DNA of 64,000 nt from Yersinia canariae (GCF_009831415.1 NZ_CP043727.1:310001-374000), one strand, 5' to 3'. Positions 18,530 through 28,704 are shown, counted from the first letter of the stretch. Notes: generated by a model not told the origin, from the sequence alone. Numbers and translations: made by a program.

Positions 18530-19203
18530 ATCCCTTTCAGATTCGGGTGGAGAAATTTGATTTTTCATTGCCTGTTGGCGAGGTTGTTATCCCTGCGGCT
18601 CAGTTGCACAAAATAGTACAAAGTCGCGATATTTTGTCTGAGGCCCAAGCGCAGGCGGCTGATATTGTGCTCGCCGCGCAAGCTGAGGGCAAATTACTAC
18701 TGGCTCAAGCACAGCAACAGGCGGATAAGCTGATTGAGCAAACTCGGCACCAAATGGAATCTGATGTGTTAGCACAGCATGTCCGTTGGTTAGTGGCGGC
18801 TGAACACGTGGAATCAGCACTGATTACGCAGGCCCGCGCCTCTATTTTGGCCGCTCTTGCATCGGTTATCACCTCTTGGGCAGGAGAGCAGGCGGCGAGT
18901 CAAGTTCTGATTCATCGTCTGGCGGAACAGGTAGAGAAAATGGCACACCACAATGAGCTGGTGTTGCGTGTTCATTCACAACATTTTTCAGCCGTGGCCT
19001 CGGCTTTAGGTTCGCGAGTGCAGTGCGTCGCAGATAACAATATGGCAGAGGATCAGGCCCAATTGGGCTTTCCCATGCTACAGCTCACGCTTTCTCTTTC
19101 GCGCCATTTATCGCAACTTCTTCTTTGGCTGCAAGAGCCACCAGAGTTATTGCTTTATCAAGAAGTTATCTCATCAGGAACTGTTCATGACGACGGCCAA
19201 TAA
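18526..19203 (+). CDS. ssaK: T3SS ATPase stator SsaK (SctL)
   Basis: This SctL/FliH-like regulator binds the SsaN ATPase and links it to the sorting platform. The Ala/Gln-rich helix at about residues 30-85 (EAQAQAADIVLAAQAEGK and onward) is the typical coiled coil of the family, followed by a FliH-like C-terminal domain. I chose GTG 18526, which overlaps the previous stop (GTGA), giving 225 residues, close to Salmonella SsaK (224). A TTG at 18499 would add nine residues. It overlaps ssaL by 17 bases. Confidence 0.88.
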   Translation: MNPFQIRVEKFDFSLPVGEVVIPAAQLHKIVQSRDILSEAQAQAADIVLAAQAEGKLLLAQAQQQADKLIEQTRHQMESDVLAQHVRWLVAAEHVESALITQARASILAALASVITSWAGEQAASQVLIHRLAEQVEKMAHHNELVLRVHSQHFSAVASALGSRVQCVADNNMAEDQAQLGFPMLQLTLSLSRHLSQLLLWLQEPPELLLYQEVISSGTVHDDGQ

Positions 19204-20200
19204 TGTATCAGATGCCCATGCCATTCACGGGTCTTCACTCCATAGTGGCGAGTTAGATGGCGGAATAACCCCTGCCCGATCAGTCATGGAATTAGCCAGC
19301 ATTGAATTGTCTGAGGTCAGACAAACTGCATTGGAAGAAACCATGGAAGAGATCGGGCTAAGTTTAGGTTCCCGATTAAAAGACCAAAAATCCGTTGAGG
19401 CTGAGGAGCGAAATCAGCGTCGTCAGCAATTATTGGTGAAGTTAATCAATCAGTTATCCGGCGGTGCGGATTCTTTGCTGCCCAAGCATATTCCGTTTGA
19501 TATGGAAATTTCTTTGCTTGCTCGCCAACTTAGCCAAGGTGGGCTGTCAATAGGGCAGCAAATCTTGTTGCTGGCCGCGATGATGGCGTACAGCAAAAAT
19601 AATCCATTACGTCGCCGCAGTTTGTCGCAATTACTTGCGCCGTTATTGGAAAACGGTGGCTGGGAAATTGAGTTATTTGGTTTGCTCGAGTTGGGCAGTC
19701 AGGAAAGTCGCGAGCTGGGTGCCATTAAGCAATTATTTGCACAAAGTATTGAGCAGAGTGAATTATCCGTCGCGGAGTGGTTTAGCCAAGTGAGTCGCTG
19801 GCCACAGCGCCAGCAACGGGTTCGGGTATTAATGCGCGCAGTTGCGTTTGACTTAGCTTCTCAGCCTCCCCCTAAACATGGCGAGCGGCTGGCCGCCACA
19901 CTGAATCAACTTCGCCGTTTGCTCATGTTTTTGGGGTTGGAAGACCATTGCAATCTTATGGGAAAAACTTGCGCCGTCGAGGGGGAGCGGATTCTGAGTG
20001 AAGTGCTGGCGGTGGTGGGCCAACCCTGGCTATTTAGTGGTTGGTTACAACCGCGCATTGAGGCGATTGTTGGTGATGACATTAATACGCGCAGTCGATT
20101 TATTCATCGGTTTTATGACTTGTTCAATCTTATGCCGCTTGATTGCTTCAATGATCAGGAACAGCAACAGCAAATTTTAGCGGTGTTATTGGAGATATAA
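19187..20200 (+). CDS. ssaL: T3SS gatekeeper SsaL (SctW)
   Basis: This 337-residue YopN/InvE-family gatekeeper should control the switch from translocator to effector secretion, with SsaB and SsaM. It is largely helical. The N-terminal 70 residues are polar with a secretion-signal character, followed by the helical repeats typical of HrpJ/SctW proteins. Length matches SsaL (338). A 108-base gap follows before ssaM, the widest in this half of the operon, without a clear hairpin. Confidence 0.9.
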   Translation: MTTANNVSDAHAIHGSSLHSGELDGGITPARSVMELASIELSEVRQTALEETMEEIGLSLGSRLKDQKSVEAEERNQRRQQLLVKLINQLSGGADSLLPKHIPFDMEISLLARQLSQGGLSIGQQILLLAAMMAYSKNNPLRRRSLSQLLAPLLENGGWEIELFGLLELGSQESRELGAIKQLFAQSIEQSELSVAEWFSQVSRWPQRQQRVRVLMRAVAFDLASQPPPKHGERLAATLNQLRRLLMFLGLEDHCNLMGKTCAVEGERILSEVLAVVGQPWLFSGWLQPRIEAIVGDDINTRSRFIHRFYDLFNLMPLDCFNDQEQQQQILAVLLEI

Positions 20201-20308
20201 GCTGTCGAATCAGGCCAATACCTGATAGAGCCGGGGCAGCAAGCTCCGTATCCTTTCTCATGCTTACTAATCCAGTAAACCAATAAATTATCTTGATGGG
20301 GCGTGGTT

Positions 20309-20680
20309 ATGGAAATGGATTTAGTCGTGACCCGTAACCTCCAGTTGTTTACCCAGATGGCGGAGTTACCTTGCTCGGTATTGGCCCCACGCATGGAATG
20401 GCAGATAGAACAGCGGCTGGTTTTTCTTGAGTGGCGTAATGCGCGGTTATTACTGACCAGTGGCGTGCAGCATCGGCATTATCACCATGATGACTTATTG
20501 CTGCTTCAGGAATGCTGGCAACTGGAGCGCTTTAACGGTGTCCCTCAGCGTATCTACTTATTGAAAATGGGCATGATGGTCAGTTGCTCCCCCCCAGAGT
20601 CATCAGGGGCCGAGTGTTGGTATCAACTCTATCAGCAACAGTGTGCTTTACTCCGCCGTTTGCCGGGAGAATACCCATGA
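20309..20680 (+). CDS. ssaM: T3SS gatekeeper partner SsaM
   Basis: This 123-residue cytoplasmic protein matches Salmonella SsaM (122) in size and place, between ssaL and ssaV. SsaM works with SsaB and SsaL in holding back effectors at neutral pH. ATG 20309 with a GGGG site upstream is preferred over GTG 20303. The stop overlaps the ssaV start (ATGA). Confidence 0.85.
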   Translation: MEMDLVVTRNLQLFTQMAELPCSVLAPRMEWQIEQRLVFLEWRNARLLLTSGVQHRHYHHDDLLLLQECWQLERFNGVPQRIYLLKMGMMVSCSPPESSGAECWYQLYQQQCALLRRLPGEYP

Positions 20681-22716
20681 GAGAATCGGCATTTATGCGC
20701 GGCCTGATGCTGATCGCTGCGCGTCAGGATGTTTTTCTGGCGATCATGTTGTTGGTGGCGATCTTTATGATGATCCTGCCGCTGCCGACCGCCATGGTTG
20801 ATGTGCTGATTGCCATCAACCTCGCATTTTCCGTTATCTTGCTGATGATCTCAATTTACCTGCGCGATCCACTCGAATTCTCGGTCTTCCCGTCACTGTT
20901 ACTTATCACCACACTTTATCGGTTGGCGCTAACCATCAGTACCACACGTTTGGTGCTGCTACAGCATGATGCTGGCGAAATTGTCGAAGCGTTCGGCCAG
21001 TTTGTTGTTGGCGGTAACCTGGCGGTAGGGCTGATTATTTTTACGATAATCACAGTAGTGCAGTTCATCGTGATAACCAAAGGTTCGGAACGTGTCGCCG
21101 AAGTCAGCGCCCGCTTTTCACTGGATGGCATGCCGGGCAAGCAAATGAGTATTGACGGCGATATGCGCGCTGGCGTTATCGATTCTGCCGAAGCCGGGCG
21201 ATTGCGCGAGCGGGTGCAAAAAGAAAGCCGGCTGTTTGGTGCGATGGACGGGGCAATGAAGTTTGTTAAAGGCGATGCCATCGCGGGGATTATTGTCATT
21301 CTGGTGAATATTATTGGCGGCATCACTATCGGAGTGCTGCAACATAATATGTCTGCCGAGGAGGCGATGACCACCTATGCAGTTTTGTCCGTGGGTGATG
21401 GTTTATGCGCTCAAATCCCGTCATTACTTATCTCAATCACCGCTGGGATTATTGTGACCCGGGTTCCCGGCAATGATAAACAAAGCTTGGCTAAAGATTT
21501 GGCCGTGCAGGTAGGGCGTCAACCCGATGCCTTATTGCTGGCGGCGGCTATTCTGGCCGTTTTTGCACTGTTACCGGGTTTTCCTTTTCTGGTGTTTATC
21601 ACTCTGGCGGCACTGGTCGCCACACCGGCCTTTTTACTGTATCGGAAAAAAAAGTCCCGCGCAGGGGCTCGCGACAATGGCGAAAGTCAGCCTTCTCCCG
21701 CTCATACCATGGCCCCTGGCGCTGTGCCATTGATGCTGTATTGTGCGCCCAACTTACGTTACACCTATTTGGGACGAGACCTCGATGGCTTGCGTTGGCG
21801 CTGGTTTGAACATCTTGGCGTGCCCCTACCCGAAGTCGTTGTTCGCAGTGATCCCAGCCTCGCTGAGAATGAGTTATCAATTCGAGTCTATCAGGAACAA
21901 GTGCTGACACTGACACTACCCGCCGATGATTTGTTACTGCTGCAACCCAATCCCTTGCTCGATACGCGCAGCCAATTCCTTGGCATGAAAATGGGCACCT
22001 TTGAGTGGTTGGCTGCTGAGCAAGGGCATCAGGCCAGCACATTAGGAATCCCCTATGCACAAGGGCATCAGCGCATTATTCATTGTCTGACTCGGGTACT
22101 TGAACGGCATACCGCTGAGTTTATTGGTGTGCAGGAAACTCGTTATCTAATGGATGCCATGGAGGGGCGTTACGGCGAGTTAGTGAAAGAGCTACAGCGC
22201 CAGATGCCTGTCGGGAAAGTGGCGGAAATATTGCAACGGCTGGTAGAGGAGGATGTTTCTATCCGCGATTTGCGCACTATTTTCGGGGCGCTGGTGGCAT
22301 GGGCGCCCAAAGAGAAAGATATCGTCATGTTGACCGAGTATGTGCGTATCGCGTTACGCCGTCATGTGTGTGGCCGGTTTAGCAAAAATAAAGCCTGGTT
22401 GCCAGTATTGCGGTTGGGCGAAGGGGCTGAAAACCTGATCCGCGAGTCTATTCGTCAGACATCGGCGGGCACATATTCTGCGCTGGGAGATAAACATTCA
22501 CGGCTACTTCTCGACAAAATAAAAAGTGCCTTTGCTGAAAATACCGATGCCGTGTTGCTGACCGCCATCGATGTGCGGCGCTTTCTGCGCAAAATTGTCG
22601 AGCGGGAAATTTTTGTGCTGCCGGTGCTTTCCTGGCAAGAACTGGGTGATGAAATGAATATTAAGGTGGCCGGTACTATTGAGCTTATCGGAGATGAATT
22701 GGATGAAATTACCTGA
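20677..22716 (+). CDS. ssaV: T3SS export gate protein SsaV (SctV)
   Basis: This 679-residue FlhA/LcrD-family protein is the major export gate. The N-terminal half has about eight transmembrane helices. The conserved FHIPEP-like stretch is visible as DLIARFSLD-type text at [19 protein letters not shown] (about 147-165) and [21 protein letters not shown] large cytoplasmic domain (about 355-679) follows, with the nonamer-ring region. ATG 20677 overlaps the ssaM stop, has GGGAGA upstream, and gives a length near SsaV (681). Confidence 0.97.
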   Translation: MRESAFMRGLMLIAARQDVFLAIMLLVAIFMMILPLPTAMVDVLIAINLAFSVILLMISIYLRDPLEFSVFPSLLLITTLYRLALTISTTRLVLLQHDAGEIVEAFGQFVVGGNLAVGLIIFTIITVVQFIVITKGSERVAEVSARFSLDGMPGKQMSIDGDMRAGVIDSAEAGRLRERVQKESRLFGAMDGAMKFVKGDAIAGIIVILVNIIGGITIGVLQHNMSAEEAMTTYAVLSVGDGLCAQIPSLLISITAGIIVTRVPGNDKQSLAKDLAVQVGRQPDALLLAAAILAVFALLPGFPFLVFITLAALVATPAFLLYRKKKSRAGARDNGESQPSPAHTMAPGAVPLMLYCAPNLRYTYLGRDLDGLRWRWFEHLGVPLPEVVVRSDPSLAENELSIRVYQEQVLTLTLPADDLLLLQPNPLLDTRSQFLGMKMGTFEWLAAEQGHQASTLGIPYAQGHQRIIHCLTRVLERHTAEFIGVQETRYLMDAMEGRYGELVKELQRQMPVGKVAEILQRLVEEDVSIRDLRTIFGALVAWAPKEKDIVMLTEYVRIALRRHVCGRFSKNKAWLPVLRLGEGAENLIRESIRQTSAGTYSALGDKHSRLLLDKIKSAFAENTDAVLLTAIDVRRFLRKIVEREIFVLPVLSWQELGDEMNIKVAGTIELIGDELDEIT

Positions 22717-24043
22717 TATCGCGGCATTAAGCGCTCAATTACAACAACAATTGCGCTTATCGTCCCCTCCACCAAGTGGCTTGGCGTTTTGCGGGCCGAT
22801 TTTAGATGTCGGCCCAACACTGTTACGCGCCCATTTACCCGGCGTGGCATTGGGGGAATTATGCCAAATGACTTCACCGGATATGTTGGCTGAAGTGGTC
22901 GGCATTGAGCAGCAAACTGCATTGTTATCTCCATTTGCATCCTCCGCCGGCTTACGATGTGGTCAATGGGTTTCCCCACTTGGGCATGCGCACCGCATAA
23001 GAGTTGGTGCTGATTTGCTTGGACGGGTATTGGATGGGCTGGGTATGCCAATGGACGGTGGCCCGCAGCTGACGGGGCATTGGCGCGAGTTGGATTATCC
23101 GCCACCAGACCCTTTAACTCGTCAGCCCGTCCAGCAAGTATTGACCACCGGAATTCGTGCCATTGATGGGGTACTGACGTGTGGTGAAGGGCAGCGAATC
23201 GGTATTTTTGCCGCCGCCGGGGTGGGTAAAAGCAGCTTGTTGAGCATGCTATGTGCCGGTTGCTCGGCGGATATCACCGTGTTGGCGCTGATTGGTGAAC
23301 GTGGGCGTGAAGTGCGGGAATTCCTTGAGCAAGTGCTCACTCCTGATATCCGCCGCCGTACAGTGGTGGTGGTGGCAACTTCCGACCGGCCAGCGCTGGA
23401 GCGGCAGAAGGGGATTTATACCGCCACCACGGTGGCCGAATATTTCCGTGAGCGCGGGCTGAAAGTGCTGTTAATGGCCGACTCACTCACCCGCTATGCC
23501 CGAGCCGCTCGTGAAATTGGCTTGGCGGCCGGGGAGCTTCCTGTGATGGGCAGCTTCCCCGCCAGTGTTTTTGCCGCACTTCCCCGCTTACTTGAGCGGG
23601 CAGGTCACAGTGAGCGCGGCAGCATCACGGCTTTTTACACCGTGTTAGTTGAGGGGGATGACATGAATGAGCCCGTGGCCGACGAAGTGCGATCCCTCTT
23701 AGATGGGCACATCGTTTTGTCACGGCAACTGGCGGGAGCCGGACACTATCCGGCCATTGACATTGCCGCCAGTGTTAGCCGGGTCATGCCGCAAATTGCC
23801 AGTGCCAGGCATCAGGCTTTGGCACAAAAACTGCGCCACATGCAGGCCTGCTATCAGGAGATAGAATTACTGGTGCGAGTGGGGGAATATCAGGAAGGGC
23901 AAGACTTACAGGCCGATGAGGCATTACAGCGATATCCGGCTATCTGCGCCTTCTTGCAACAGGAAAGCTCATTATTATCATGCAAAACCGACACCGCCGA
24001 GCTCACTCACACTTTGGCGCAACTCGCACAGGTGCTGGGTTAA
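22703..24043 (+). CDS. ssaN: T3SS ATPase SsaN (SctN)
   Basis: This hexameric secretion ATPase strips chaperones and unfolds substrates at the base of the apparatus. Visible motifs are Walker A GVGKSSLL (about 172-179), [10 protein letters not shown], Walker [15 protein letters not shown], and [13 protein letters not shown] chose ATG 22703, nine bases after GGAG, giving 446 residues (SsaN is 433). An in-frame ATG three codons earlier lacks spacing to that site. It overlaps the end of ssaV. Confidence 0.97.
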   Translation: MKLPDIAALSAQLQQQLRLSSPPPSGLAFCGPILDVGPTLLRAHLPGVALGELCQMTSPDMLAEVVGIEQQTALLSPFASSAGLRCGQWVSPLGHAHRIRVGADLLGRVLDGLGMPMDGGPQLTGHWRELDYPPPDPLTRQPVQQVLTTGIRAIDGVLTCGEGQRIGIFAAAGVGKSSLLSMLCAGCSADITVLALIGERGREVREFLEQVLTPDIRRRTVVVVATSDRPALERQKGIYTATTVAEYFRERGLKVLLMADSLTRYARAAREIGLAAGELPVMGSFPASVFAALPRLLERAGHSERGSITAFYTVLVEGDDMNEPVADEVRSLLDGHIVLSRQLAGAGHYPAIDIAASVSRVMPQIASARHQALAQKLRHMQACYQEIELLVRVGEYQEGQDLQADEALQRYPAICAFLQQESSLLSCKTDTAELTHTLAQLAQVLG

Positions 24044-24060
24044 TCAACCCCGCATTCGAT

Positions 24061-24441
24061 ATGCTCTTGCGCCTATTGGCACTGCGCCAGCGCAAAGAGC
24101 GCCGATTACGTCGGCAATTAATGTGCTTGCGGCAAGAGGAGCAACAACAAGAACAGCAATTGGCAAATATTCATCAAGAACGCCACGAATTATGCCAGCA
24201 ATTACATATGCTTGCTCAATGGCGCGGCAAACTGAGCCCGACGACAGTACAAGAGCAAAACGCGTTGCAGCACAAGGTGTATCAGGCGGAGCGGCGACTG
24301 CAAAAATCGCTCTGTGAGTTAGCGGCCCAGAGACAGCAGCAGCAGGCTGCTATTGCATTACAACAGGGGCTGTTACGGACTAATCAGCGTGAGCAGGAAA
24401 AATTACGGATGCTAATAAAAGATGAGTCGAATCGATATTGA
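24061..24441 (+). CDS. ssaO: T3SS stalk protein SsaO (SctO)
   Basis: This 126-residue, highly charged coiled-coil protein is very rich in Gln, Arg and Glu (for example RLRRQLMCLRQEEQQQEQQL). It has the character of the YscO/FliJ family that forms the stalk between ATPase and export gate. Salmonella SsaO has 125 residues. The ATG at 24061 fits that length, though the frame is open further upstream into ssaN. The end overlaps ssaP. Confidence 0.88.
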   Translation: MLLRLLALRQRKERRLRRQLMCLRQEEQQQEQQLANIHQERHELCQQLHMLAQWRGKLSPTTVQEQNALQHKVYQAERRLQKSLCELAAQRQQQQAAIALQQGLLRTNQREQEKLRMLIKDESNRY

Positions 24442-24820
24442 GGGGGCATTGCCGCTGCTCAGTGAGGAGTATCTCAGTGGGGGGCAGATGCAAAGTTTAG
24501 GTAATGAGAGACAAAAACAGCAATTTTCCCGCTATTTTCCACCACGTTCAGCTCCAATGCGGGATCTTGCCCAGTCAATGACTCCCGCAGAGGGCGGTAA
24601 CTTGATGCAGACGGACTACCACATCATCAGTGGCCCATTGTCGGGTGTCCGGGTTCATGTCTGCCTGGTAGCTAATGGTTTGCATATTGTACTCAGCCAT
24701 TCCGATTACGAATGGGTCGAACGTCTACAGCGGCTGCAAACACGCTGGCAGCGGCAACTGCATCAATGGGGTTTTCCGTGTTTGCTGGAGGTGACCCATG
24801 CGGGGGATATTGTCGGCTGA
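24422..24820 (+). CDS. ssaP: T3SS needle-length/substrate-switch protein SsaP (SctP)
   Basis: This 132-residue protein has the size and position of SsaP (124), the SPI-2 member of the YscP/FliK ruler family. The N-terminal half is polar and Gln/Pro-rich. The C-terminal 60 residues have a beta-rich pattern (HIISGPLSGVRVHVCLVANG). It overlaps ssaO by 20 bases and ssaQ by 23 bases. Confidence 0.8.
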   Translation: MSRIDIEGALPLLSEEYLSGGQMQSLGNERQKQQFSRYFPPRSAPMRDLAQSMTPAEGGNLMQTDYHIISGPLSGVRVHVCLVANGLHIVLSHSDYEWVERLQRLQTRWQRQLHQWGFPCLLEVTHAGDIVG

Positions 24821-25742
24821 ATTACGCCATCTCAGCGCAATCATTGGTCGTGGACGTCATGCCGCCGGGGTTTGTGCCACATTAGCACCCGCTGAGGGCG
24901 AAGGCGTTTATTTGCCGCTGCAATATGCGGGCAAACCGTGCGGTTGCTGGCTATCCCAGTCTTGCTGGAGTAACTGGCTGGCATCGTCGTTAGCAACTGA
25001 AAATACACAGTTATTGGCGACAGAGTTGGTCAGTGCCATGGCCCATTGGGCCATCAGTCCGCTGTCTCTGGTGCTGCCCGAATTGACAATCCCTTACTCC
25101 GTGCCGGTGGCCATGACACTTTTACCCCAATGGGCCGTGGCGCTGACTTTCGAGCTGGAAGGCCAGCAGCTGAGTGGCGTGTTGTTTGACTGGCCTTTGG
25201 CGGCGTTAGCCGAAATCTTGTCTGATTGGCACCATGAGCCGGTCACCAAACATGAGGTGCCCTGGCAAACGGGATTAGTGGTGGGGTGGAGCCGATTATC
25301 ACTGTATCAATTGCAACACATCAAACCGGGGGATGGGGTGCGAATCAGCGGCGCTGCTGAATTGGAACAAGGGAACTGCTGGTTGTGGCAAATGGCATCA
25401 CCACGGATTTATATCAAACTGGAAGATGGAAACAAAATGACTATTCAACAAGTTAATGACGATATTGACCCGTCGCGTGATATCGCCGCAATGCCGAAAA
25501 CGCCACAAGCAGTGCAAGTTGATCAACTGCCGCAAACTCTGGTAATGGAAATTGGCCGCTTAACCTTGCCACTGGGCGACATCAAACAGTTAGATGTCGG
25601 GCAAACACTCCCATGCCAAACTCACCTCTACGGCGAAGTAAATATCCGGCTACACGGGCAATCCGTCGGGAGTGGCAGTTTATTGAGTTGTGAGGGGCAA
25701 TGGGTTGTGCTTATCAATCAGTGGTTTACCCTGCGTCCTTGA
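24798..25742 (+). CDS. ssaQ: T3SS cytoplasmic ring / sorting platform protein SsaQ (SctQ)
   Basis: This 314-residue SctQ protein forms the pods of the sorting platform. The C-terminal 75 residues form a FliN/SpoA-type domain (LVMEIGRLTLPLGDIKQL, then VNIRLHGQSVGSGSLLSCEG). The N-terminal part is Trp- and Leu-rich as in SsaQ (322). An internal start at 25437 can yield the short C-terminal form, listed separately. Confidence 0.92.
   Translation: MRGILSAELRHLSAIIGRGRHAAGVCATLAPAEGEGVYLPLQYAGKPCGCWLSQSCWSNWLASSLATENTQLLATELVSAMAHWAISPLSLVLPELTIPYSVPVAMTLLPQWAVALTFELEGQQLSGVLFDWPLAALAEILSDWHHEPVTKHEVPWQTGLVVGWSRLSLYQLQHIKPGDGVRISGAAELEQGNCWLWQMASPRIYIKLEDGNKMTIQQVNDDIDPSRDIAAMPKTPQAVQVDQLPQTLVMEIGRLTLPLGDIKQLDVGQTLPCQTHLYGEVNIRLHGQSVGSGSLLSCEGQWVVLINQWFTLRP
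25437..25742 (+). CDS. Predicted internal translation product SsaQ-S
   Basis: Within ssaQ an in-frame ATG at 25437 (M214, followed by TIQQVNDD) follows a purine-rich GGAAGATGGA stretch 6-15 bases upstream, which is a good ribosome site. The product would have 101 residues covering the linker and the FliN-like domain. In Salmonella ssaQ, internal initiation is known to make a C-terminal short form of about 106 residues that stabilises the full-length protein. The start and site are visible; its use here is inferred. Confidence 0.65.
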   Translation: MTIQQVNDDIDPSRDIAAMPKTPQAVQVDQLPQTLVMEIGRLTLPLGDIKQLDVGQTLPCQTHLYGEVNIRLHGQSVGSGSLLSCEGQWVVLINQWFTLRP

Positions 25743-25896
25743 CACTGCTGGCTTGCCGCAGCGCCATTTGCAGCTTTGGGTAAAAACAGGGGAATATGAG
25801 GTTATTCAGGTGATGACCTGATGCCGAGAAAGGCGGTCTGCGCAAATACTGTTGGTATTGCTTTTATCCAACAGGCTAGCTTTTGCGGAATACACT

Positions 25897-26547
25897 ATGG
25901 AGTTGTTGAATTCGTCCTCTCAATTGATTGTCCTGCTTTTTATCCTGTCATTACTTCCCCTGTTGATGGTCATGGGGACATCATTTCTCAAACTATCGAT
26001 TGTCTTCTCATTGCTGCGTAATGCGCTGGGGGTCCAGCAGGTGCCGCCCAATATTGCTATTTACGGTTTGGCACTGGTGTTAACTATTTTTATCATGGCC
26101 CCAGTGGGATTAGATGTGCATGCCCGCCTTCAGGATGAGCCGTTGCCCAATGATTTTGGTGACTTGCTGCACCATATTGATGAACATGCTCTGGGGCCAT
26201 ACCGCGATTTTTTACAACGAAATACCGATGCGGAACAGGTCCATTTTTTCAACAACATCATCCAAACCAAATGGCCTGAGCGCTATCGCAACACCATCAA
26301 ACCCAATTCGCTACTGATATTAATGCCCGCTTTCACCCTCAGCCAACTGACAGAGGCATTTAAAATCGGTTTGCTGCTCTACTTGCCCTTTGTGGCAATT
26401 GATTTGATTGTCTCCAATATTTTGCTGGCAATGGGCATGATGATGGTTTCTCCAATAACCATTTCACTGCCATTCAAATTATTGATTTTTATATTGATTG
26501 ATGGCTGGGGAATGCTGCTGGGGCAGTTGGTGGGCTCTTACTTATGA
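25897..26547 (+). CDS. ssaR: T3SS export apparatus protein SsaR (SctR)
   Basis: This 216-residue FliP/SctR membrane protein is part of the core export channel. It has very strong matches to SsaR: MGTSFLKLSIVFSLLRNALG (about 25-44), QQVPPNIAIYGLAL, and NILLAMGMMMVSPITISLPF near the C-terminus. ATG 25897 gives the family length (215). A TTG at 25852 would add 15 residues. A 154-base gap follows ssaQ with no clear gene. Confidence 0.96.
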   Translation: MELLNSSSQLIVLLFILSLLPLLMVMGTSFLKLSIVFSLLRNALGVQQVPPNIAIYGLALVLTIFIMAPVGLDVHARLQDEPLPNDFGDLLHHIDEHALGPYRDFLQRNTDAEQVHFFNNIIQTKWPERYRNTIKPNSLLILMPAFTLSQLTEAFKIGLLLYLPFVAIDLIVSNILLAMGMMMVSPITISLPFKLLIFILIDGWGMLLGQLVGSYL

Positions 26548-26569
26548 ATAATCATCAGGGGAGATAACA

Positions 26570-26839
26570 ATGAGTAATGCCATTGTGGTTCATCTGGCGA
26601 CCCAATTGTTATGGATAGTTTTACTGCTGTCGATGCCGGTGGTGGTGGTGGCATCAGTGGTCGGGTTAGTGGTGAGCTTGTTGCAGGCGCTAACCCAGAT
26701 ACAGGACCAAACGTTACAGTTTTTGATTAAATTGCTCGCCGTATCTGTCACGTTATTAATGACTTATCATTGGATGGGCGCGACATTGCTGAATTACACC
26801 CAGCAGACCTTTTTGCAGATGACCAGTATGCGGTCTTAA
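26570..26839 (+). CDS. ssaS: T3SS export apparatus protein SsaS (SctS)
   Basis: This 89-residue FliQ/SctS protein has two transmembrane helices (about 11-38 and 49-72). Between them lies the family loop LVVSLLQALTQIQDQTLQF. A GGGAGA ribosome site precedes the ATG. It lies between ssaR and ssaT. Confidence 0.96.
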   Translation: MSNAIVVHLATQLLWIVLLLSMPVVVVASVVGLVVSLLQALTQIQDQTLQFLIKLLAVSVTLLMTYHWMGATLLNYTQQTFLQMTSMRS

Positions 26840-26840
26840 T

Positions 26841-27641
26841 ATGCAGGATTCTTTGCATTGGTTAGGTGCGCTGGGGCTGGCGATGGCCCGCCCTTATGGC
26901 ATGTTATTGATATTACCTCTGTTTACGGCCCGAAGTTTGGGCAGTAGCTTGCTGCGCAACAGTGTGATTTTTGCTATCGCCTTGCCCGTCACGCCACTAT
27001 TTTTCACCGCGTCATTAATGCATCACGATAATCTCACCAGCTGGTTCTGGGTGTTATGCATCGAGCTTATGATTGGGGTGATGATTGGTTTTGTCGCGGC
27101 ATTGCCTTTTTGGGCTATTGATATGGCGGGCTTTCTGATTGACACCTTGCGCGGTGCCACCATGTCGACACTGTTTAACCCGAGTATGGGAATGGAATCG
27201 TCTATTTTTGGCGTGCTGTTTACGCAAATATTAACGGTTCTGTTTCTGATTTCCGGCGGCTTCAATCTGGTACTGTCGGCACTTTATGACTCTTATGACA
27301 TCTTGCCCGCTGGCAGTGGCATCCAGCCCACATCGGCCATGCTGCAATTTCTGCAAAGTGAGTGGCATTTGATGTATGAACTCTGTCTGAGTTTTGCTTT
27401 ACCCGCGATGCTGGTGATGGTTTTAGCCGATTTATCTTTAGGGCTAATCAATCGCTCTTCCCAACAACTGAATGTGTTCTTTTTGGCGATGCCTATCAAA
27501 AGTGCATTAGCCTTGTTTCTGTTACTAATTAGTCTGCCTTATGCATTGCATCACTATTTGGTCGGTATTAATCATACTGAGCAGAAAATAAGCACACTTA
27601 TCCCTCTGATAAAAGGAGGCGATGTTGAGCAGCGAAAGTAG
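26841..27641 (+). CDS. ssaT: T3SS export apparatus protein SsaT (SctT)
   Basis: This 266-residue FliR/SctT membrane protein has about six to eight hydrophobic segments. The conserved stretch FWAIDMAGFLIDTLRGATMS lies at about 93-112, followed by the NPSMGMESSIFG region. It starts one base after the ssaS stop and overlaps ssaU by 20 bases. Confidence 0.95.
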   Translation: MQDSLHWLGALGLAMARPYGMLLILPLFTARSLGSSLLRNSVIFAIALPVTPLFFTASLMHHDNLTSWFWVLCIELMIGVMIGFVAALPFWAIDMAGFLIDTLRGATMSTLFNPSMGMESSIFGVLFTQILTVLFLISGGFNLVLSALYDSYDILPAGSGIQPTSAMLQFLQSEWHLMYELCLSFALPAMLVMVLADLSLGLINRSSQQLNVFFLAMPIKSALALFLLLISLPYALHHYLVGINHTEQKISTLIPLIKGGDVEQRK

Positions 27642-28704
27642 TGAAAAAAATGAAAAACCCACGGCCAAACGGCTGAGAGAAGCTCGGCAGAAAGGGCAGG
27701 TTATTAAAAGTGTCGAGATAACCTCTGGGGTGCAGTTGGTGGTGCTGGTGGCCTATTTTTTCCTGACGGGCACCAGTCTGACGGATCAGATTGGTGCTGT
27801 GATACGCAGTTCAATTAATCAAATACAACAACCTTTCACTCTGGCGCTGGCGCGTATAGGGTCAGAATGCATAGCGGTGCTCATTCATATCGTCGGAATA
27901 TTGGGCGGCGCATTGATTTTAATGACAATTATTGCCGGTATTGCGCAGGTCGGGCCACTATTGGCGAGCAAGGCTGTGGAGTTTAAAGGCGAACACATCA
28001 ATCCCATCAATAATGCCAAACAGCTTTTTTCATTACGCAGCTTGTTTGAGTTGAGTAAGTCATTACTGAAAGTGAGCGTGTTAACTCTGATTTTTGGTTA
28101 TTTATTAGCACGATACGCCACTTCTTTTGGTTATTTGGCCTATTGCGGTAGCTACTGTGCTATCCCCGTATTTAGCACACTAATGGGTTGGCTGTTGGGC
28201 GCATTAATTATCTGCTATGTGGTTTTTTCCCTGCTGGATTATACCTTCCAGCGTTATAACACCATGAAACAACTCAAAATGTCTCATGAAGAGGTCAAGC
28301 GGGAACACAAAGATAGTGACGGGGACCCGCATATTAAGCAAAAACGGCGACAGTTACAGCAGGAGGTGCAAAGCGGCAGTTTCGCTAAAAATGTACAGCG
28401 CTCCACGGCGGTGGTGCGTAATCCCACCCATTTTGCCGTGTGTCTGTTTTATCACCCCGATGATGCCCCACTGCCGGTAGTCATTGAAAAAGGCAAAGGT
28501 GAGCGGGCTGCATTGATTATCAAATTAGCAGAGCAGCAGGGCATTCCCATTGTCGAAAATATTGCCGTGGCGCGGGCATTACACCGCGATGTGGTTTGCG
28601 GCGATACTATCCCTGAGCCGTTATTTGAGCCGGTTGCTGCTATTTTGCGTCTGGCTTTGGCGCTGGATTATCAATCCCCGGATGACGATTATCCCCCTCA
28701 TTGA
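27622..28704 (+). CDS. ssaU: T3SS autocleaving switch protein SsaU (SctU)
   Basis: This 360-residue FlhB/SctU protein has four transmembrane helices in the first 210 residues. A cytoplasmic domain follows with the autocleavage motif NPTH (N267-H270, in VVRNPTHFAV) that sets substrate specificity. The ATG has an excellent AAAGGAGG site six bases ahead. It is the last gene of the apparatus, as in SPI-2. No clear terminator follows. Confidence 0.97.
   Translation: MLSSESSEKNEKPTAKRLREARQKGQVIKSVEITSGVQLVVLVAYFFLTGTSLTDQIGAVIRSSINQIQQPFTLALARIGSECIAVLIHIVGILGGALILMTIIAGIAQVGPLLASKAVEFKGEHINPINNAKQLFSLRSLFELSKSLLKVSVLTLIFGYLLARYATSFGYLAYCGSYCAIPVFSTLMGWLLGALIICYVVFSLLDYTFQRYNTMKQLKMSHEEVKREHKDSDGDPHIKQKRRQLQQEVQSGSFAKNVQRSTAVVRNPTHFAVCLFYHPDDAPLPVVIEKGKGERAALIIKLAEQQGIPIVENIAVARALHRDVVCGDTIPEPLFEPVAAILRLALALDYQSPDDDYPPH

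Noticed and set aside
20584..20676. N-terminal extension of SsaV
   Set aside because: It lies within ssaM in another frame. ATG 20677 has a ribosome site, couples to ssaM and gives the family length.
25743..25896. A small gene between ssaQ and ssaR (22 codons from TTG 25753)
   Set aside because: It has no ribosome site and no recognisable similarity; more likely just the untranslated gap.
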